Origin: an uncultured Alphaproteobacteria bacterium
Lineage (GTDB): Bacteria; Pseudomonadota; Alphaproteobacteria; Reyranellales; Reyranellaceae
DNA length: 8,764 nucleotides
Reading direction: 5' to 3'
Assembly (NCBI GenBank): GCA_903929895.1
Contig: CAIYWM010000679.1
Coordinates: 1-8,764, forward strand
Within the stretch, counting starts at the first letter, position 1; each line of letters begins with the position of its first letter. Below, one piece after another: positions 6,564 through 8,764 of the stretch. Both the position numbers and the translations under genes were made by a program. The notes beneath the pieces are model-generated. The model was not told where the DNA came from and did no database searches. It saw nothing but the letters and a program-made list of their open reading frames with translations.

Positions 6564-7573
6564 TGCGGCTCCAGCTTGGCGGCCTCGACCACCTTCTTCC
6601 ACTTCGCGTACTCGGCGGTCATGTGCTTGGAGAGGTCCTCAGAGGAGCCGCCCAGCTCGGCAGCGCCGGCGTCGCGGATCTTCTTGATGACGTCGGGAGA
6701 CTTGGAGGCTTTCACCAGCTCGTCGGAAAGCTTCTTCACGATCTCCGGCGGCGTGCCGGCCGGTGCCGCCACGTACCACCAGGGCGCCGCATCGAAGCCC
6801 GCGAATCCCTGCTCGGCGATGGTTGGCGTGTCCGGCAGCGAGAACCAGCGCTTGCCCGAGCTGACGCCCAACGCCCGCAGCGTGCCGGACTGAATGTGCG
6901 GCAGGTAGGGCGGCAGGTTGTCCATCGTGCTGGGAATGTGCCCGGCCAGCAGGTCCTTCAGCACCAGCGAGCTGCCGCGATAGACGACATGTTCGGCCTT
7001 GAAGCCCGCGAGCGACTGGAAATACTCCATCGCCAGGTGACCGGTACCGCCGATCGCCGGCGAGCCGAAGCTCACCTTGTTGGGGCCCTGCTTCTTGCAA
7101 TACTCGACATATTCCTTGGCCGTCTTGACCGGCATGTCGGGATGCACGGCGAGCACGTTGGCAACCTCGCCGAACAGCGCGACCGGCGCGAAGCTCTTCA
7201 CGCTGTCGTAGGGCATGTTCTTGTAGAGGAACTGGTTGGTGACGGCGGTGCCCACCGTGCCGAGCAGCAGCGTGTAGCCGTCGGCCGGGGACTTGGCGAC
7301 GATCTCGGCCCCGACATTGCCGCCGGCGCCGCTCTTGTTGTCGACCACGAAGGTCTGGCCCCAGACTTCCTGGAGGTGTGCCGAGGCGATGCGGCCCAGA
7401 AGGTCGGTCGTTCCGCCCGGTGCGAAGGGCACGACGACGCGGACCTGCTTGTTGGGATAGGTCGTCTGCGCCCAGCCGTGGCGAGCCAGCATCGGGGCAG
7501 CGAGAGGAACGGCGACCGCGCCCGCGATCAGGCCGCGGCGTCCGATCATCCTGGCGATTGTCTTATTGGTCAT
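6560..7573 (-). CDS. Tripartite tricarboxylate transporter-type (Bug/TctC) periplasmic substrate-binding protein
   Basis: This 337-residue protein is a Bug-family binding protein, which captures small carboxylates or related organic molecules in the periplasm for TctAB-type transporters or for signalling. The N-terminus has a twin-arginine-like signal (GRRGLIAGA, R12-R13), a hydrophobic stretch to about residue 29, and a likely cleavage near GWAQ (33-36). The family hallmark YPNKQVRVVVPFAPGG follows at 39-54, then GAGGNVGAE, and the C-terminal half has the usual two-lobe fold pattern (ALGVSSGKR, PDTPTIAEQG, PWWYVAAPAGTP). The start ATG has AGGGAG (7581-7586) 7 nt upstream. No tctA or tctB membrane gene is in the window, as is common for these often orphan proteins. 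Its stop overlaps the phosphotriesterase-like gene, and it diverges from the dimethylformamidase-like gene 53 bp away. Ligand unknown. Confidence 0.95.
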   Translation of the reverse strand: MTNKTIARMIGRRGLIAGAVAVPLAAPMLARHGWAQTTYPNKQVRVVVPFAPGGTTDLLGRIASAHLQEVWGQTFVVDNKSGAGGNVGAEIVAKSPADGYTLLLGTVGTAVTNQFLYKNMPYDSVKSFAPVALFGEVANVLAVHPDMPVKTAKEYVEYCKKQGPNKVSFGSPAIGGTGHLAMEYFQSLAGFKAEHVVYRGSSLVLKDLLAGHIPSTMDNLPPYLPHIQSGTLRALGVSSGKRWFSLPDTPTIAEQGFAGFDAAPWWYVAAPAGTPPEIVKKLSDELVKASKSPDVIKKIRDAGAAELGGSSEDLSKHMTAEYAKWKKVVEAAKLEPQ

Positions 7574-7596
7574 GGCGAAGCTCCCTAGTTCGGGCG

Positions 7597-7625
7597 ACTA
7601 TATCGTCCGCCAATTGGGAGTTAAA
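7597..7625 (-). promoter_or_regulatory. Possible promoter of the binding protein/phosphotriesterase operon
   Basis: On the minus strand TTTAAC (7620-7625) and TATAGT (7597-7602) are 17 nt apart. The -10 half matches consensus in five of six positions, the -35 half in three. Transcription would start near 7590, leaving a short leader holding the AGGGAG ribosome site at 7581-7586. The -35 half overlaps the ribosome site and start region of the divergent gene, so the two transcription units may compete or be co-regulated in the 53-bp gap. No clear plus-strand promoter is visible in the gap. Confidence 0.35.
7616..7620 (+). promoter_or_regulatory. Ribosome binding site deciding the GTG start of the dimethylformamidase-like gene
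   Basis: GGGAG lies 6 nt before GTG at 7627. A nearby ATG at 7625 is in another frame, and upstream in-frame candidates fall inside the divergent gene, so GTG is the supported start. Confidence 0.6.
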
Positions 7626-7626
7626 T

Positions 7627-8764
7627 GTGACCGCAGCATTGATTGGGTACACAGATCGCATCTCGGTACGGAGCGGCGAGAAGATCAGCTTCAAGATCTC
7701 GAGCGCGGGACCGACCCCCTATCACGCCATGCTGGTCCGCATCGTGCGCGGCGATCCCAACCCCGGCGGACCGCCGCCGAAGCTCGAGGACCTGTCCGAC
7801 CTGTTCGACGGCCGCTTCGCCTCACGGATCCAGCAGGCCTGGCCCGGTTCCTACGGGTTGGTCGAGGGGGCGAAGGACGTCGAACTGCCCGGGGCGCTCC
7901 AGGTCGAGGCGCTGATCTGGCCGACCCTTCCCGAGGACGGGCCGCAGACCGTGATCTCGCGCCGCGATGCCGCCACGGGCGCAGGATTCGCGCTGGTGCT
8001 GACGCCCGACGGCATGGCGCTGGAAACCGGCACGGATCGCATCGTGGTGGGCAAGAAGCTGCGGGCGCGCATCTGGTATCGCGTCTGGGCCAGCGCCGAT
8101 CCCGAGACCGGTGTGCTGCGCGTCGGCCAGCAGCCGCTCGCGCGCGCCTACGGCACCGATGACGAGGGCGAGGCGAGTGGCAAGGTGTCGTCTCCTGCCC
8201 TGGAGGCCGCCGCCCCGGTGATGATCGGCGCGGAGCCGGCGACCGACCGGCCGGCCCGTCGCTGCTTCAACGGCAAGATCGAGGCGCCGCGCATCCAGGG
8301 CTTCGCGGCCTGGGATTTCACGCGCCGCATGGACTCGATGGAGATCGAGGATACCGGCCCGAACGGCCTGCACGGCACGCTGGTCAACCTGCCGACCCGC
8401 GCGATGAAGGGCTCGGCCTGGACCGGCGCCGAGCGCGACTGGCGCCGCGCGCCGCATCATTACGCGGCGATCCATTTCCACGACGACGACCTGCACGATT
8501 GCGGCTGGCTTGACGATTTCAGCTTCACCATCCCCAAGGAAATGAAGAGCGGTGTCTATGGCATGCAGCTCTCCTGCGGGACGCACCGCGACGTCATCCC
8601 ATTCTTCGTGCGGCCGCAGGTCGGCAAGCCGCAGGCCAAGGTCTGCTATCTGGCCTCGACCTTCACCTATCAGGTCTAGTCCAACTTCTCGCGCGGCGTG
8701 TACGACGATGCCTTCCGCAAGAGGGTCGCCGACTGGAAGGCCTATCCGCACAATCCCGACGAGC
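7627..8764 (+). pseudogene. N,N-dimethylformamidase large (beta) subunit-like protein, interrupted by an in-frame amber codon and cut by the window end
   Basis: The encoded protein resembles the large subunit of N,N-dimethylformamidase, which hydrolyses DMF to dimethylamine and formate, and its many stand-alone relatives of unknown substrate (about 700-760 residues). From GTG the N-terminus IGYTDRISVRSGEKISFKIS is typical. A LamG-like beta domain follows at about 80-250 (ALQVEALIWPTLPEDGPQTV, then VGKKLRARIWYRVWA), then a linker with HHYAAIHFHDDDL, and the onset of the C-terminal catalytic domain at KVCYLASTFTYQV (338-350). Codon 351 is TAG (8677-8679). The same frame then stays open for 28 codons to the window edge and reads SNFSRGVYDD through AYPHNPDE, which looks like the expected continuation, so a tyrosine codon (TAC/TAT) most likely became TAG. 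Either the gene is recently inactivated, or the base is a sequencing error. An intact product would end after 350 residues without its catalytic domain. No small-subunit gene is adjacent. Confidence 0.8.

Noticed and set aside
6564..6602. 13-codon upstream extension of the phosphotriesterase-like gene
   Set aside because: It lies within the binding-protein coding region; the ATGA overlap and GGAG site support 6563.
7378..7626. Upstream in-frame extension of the dimethylformamidase-like gene
   Set aside because: It runs antisense through the binding-protein gene; the conserved N-terminus and ribosome site place the start at 7627.
8677..8679. Genome-wide recoding of TAG
   Set aside because: The BI-1 gene uses TAG as a natural stop at its expected C-terminus, all other genes end normally with TGA, and no pyrrolysine genes are visible.

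Overview
The window is uniformly GC-rich with tightly packed, protein-coding DNA and no RNA genes. Gene content and style suggest an alphaproteobacterium: an orphan tripartite-tricarboxylate-type binding protein, a stand-alone dimethylformamidase-like protein, a YbbA/YbbP-type exporter back to back with an arylesterase, and an N-terminally extended BI-1 protein. A soil or rhizosphere lineage of the Rhizobiales or Reyranella kind would fit. This placement is inference from composition and gene families; no marker gene is present.

Left part (1-5396) is housekeeping or envelope-related. A Bax-inhibitor-1 family membrane protein (5-754, minus) has its own leader with a strong hairpin. Next comes a two-gene ABC operon (889-4141, minus): an ATPase followed after 10 bp by an 839-residue FtsX/YbbP-type permease. 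Back to back with it, starts about 24 bp apart, lies a plus-strand pair: an exported SGNH-hydrolase/arylesterase (tesA-like, 4166-4885) overlapping by 35 bp the RNA 2',3'-cyclic phosphodiesterase gene thpR (4851-5396). Divergent ybbAP/tesA order is also found in E. coli, so this looks like a conserved neighbourhood.

The junction (5397-5519) between the convergent thpR and phosphotriesterase-like genes carries a perfect 30-bp inverted repeat, extended inward to about 39 bp. It resembles the small dispersed intergenic palindromes with a GTCATCCCGAACGAAGTGAGG-type core.

Right part (5520-8764) looks like an accessory catabolic locus. A minus-strand operon encodes a Tat-like-signal Bug/TctC binding protein and, overlapping by 4 bp, a phosphotriesterase-family metal hydrolase. 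Divergently, 53 bp away, is a gene for an N,N-dimethylformamidase large-subunit-like protein. Its reading frame is interrupted by an amber codon at 8677-8679, exactly where homologous protein sequence continues without frameshift to the window edge. No complete new system is evident; the most noteworthy items are this amber codon, the 30-bp inverted repeat, and the amidase/hydrolase/binding-protein divergon.
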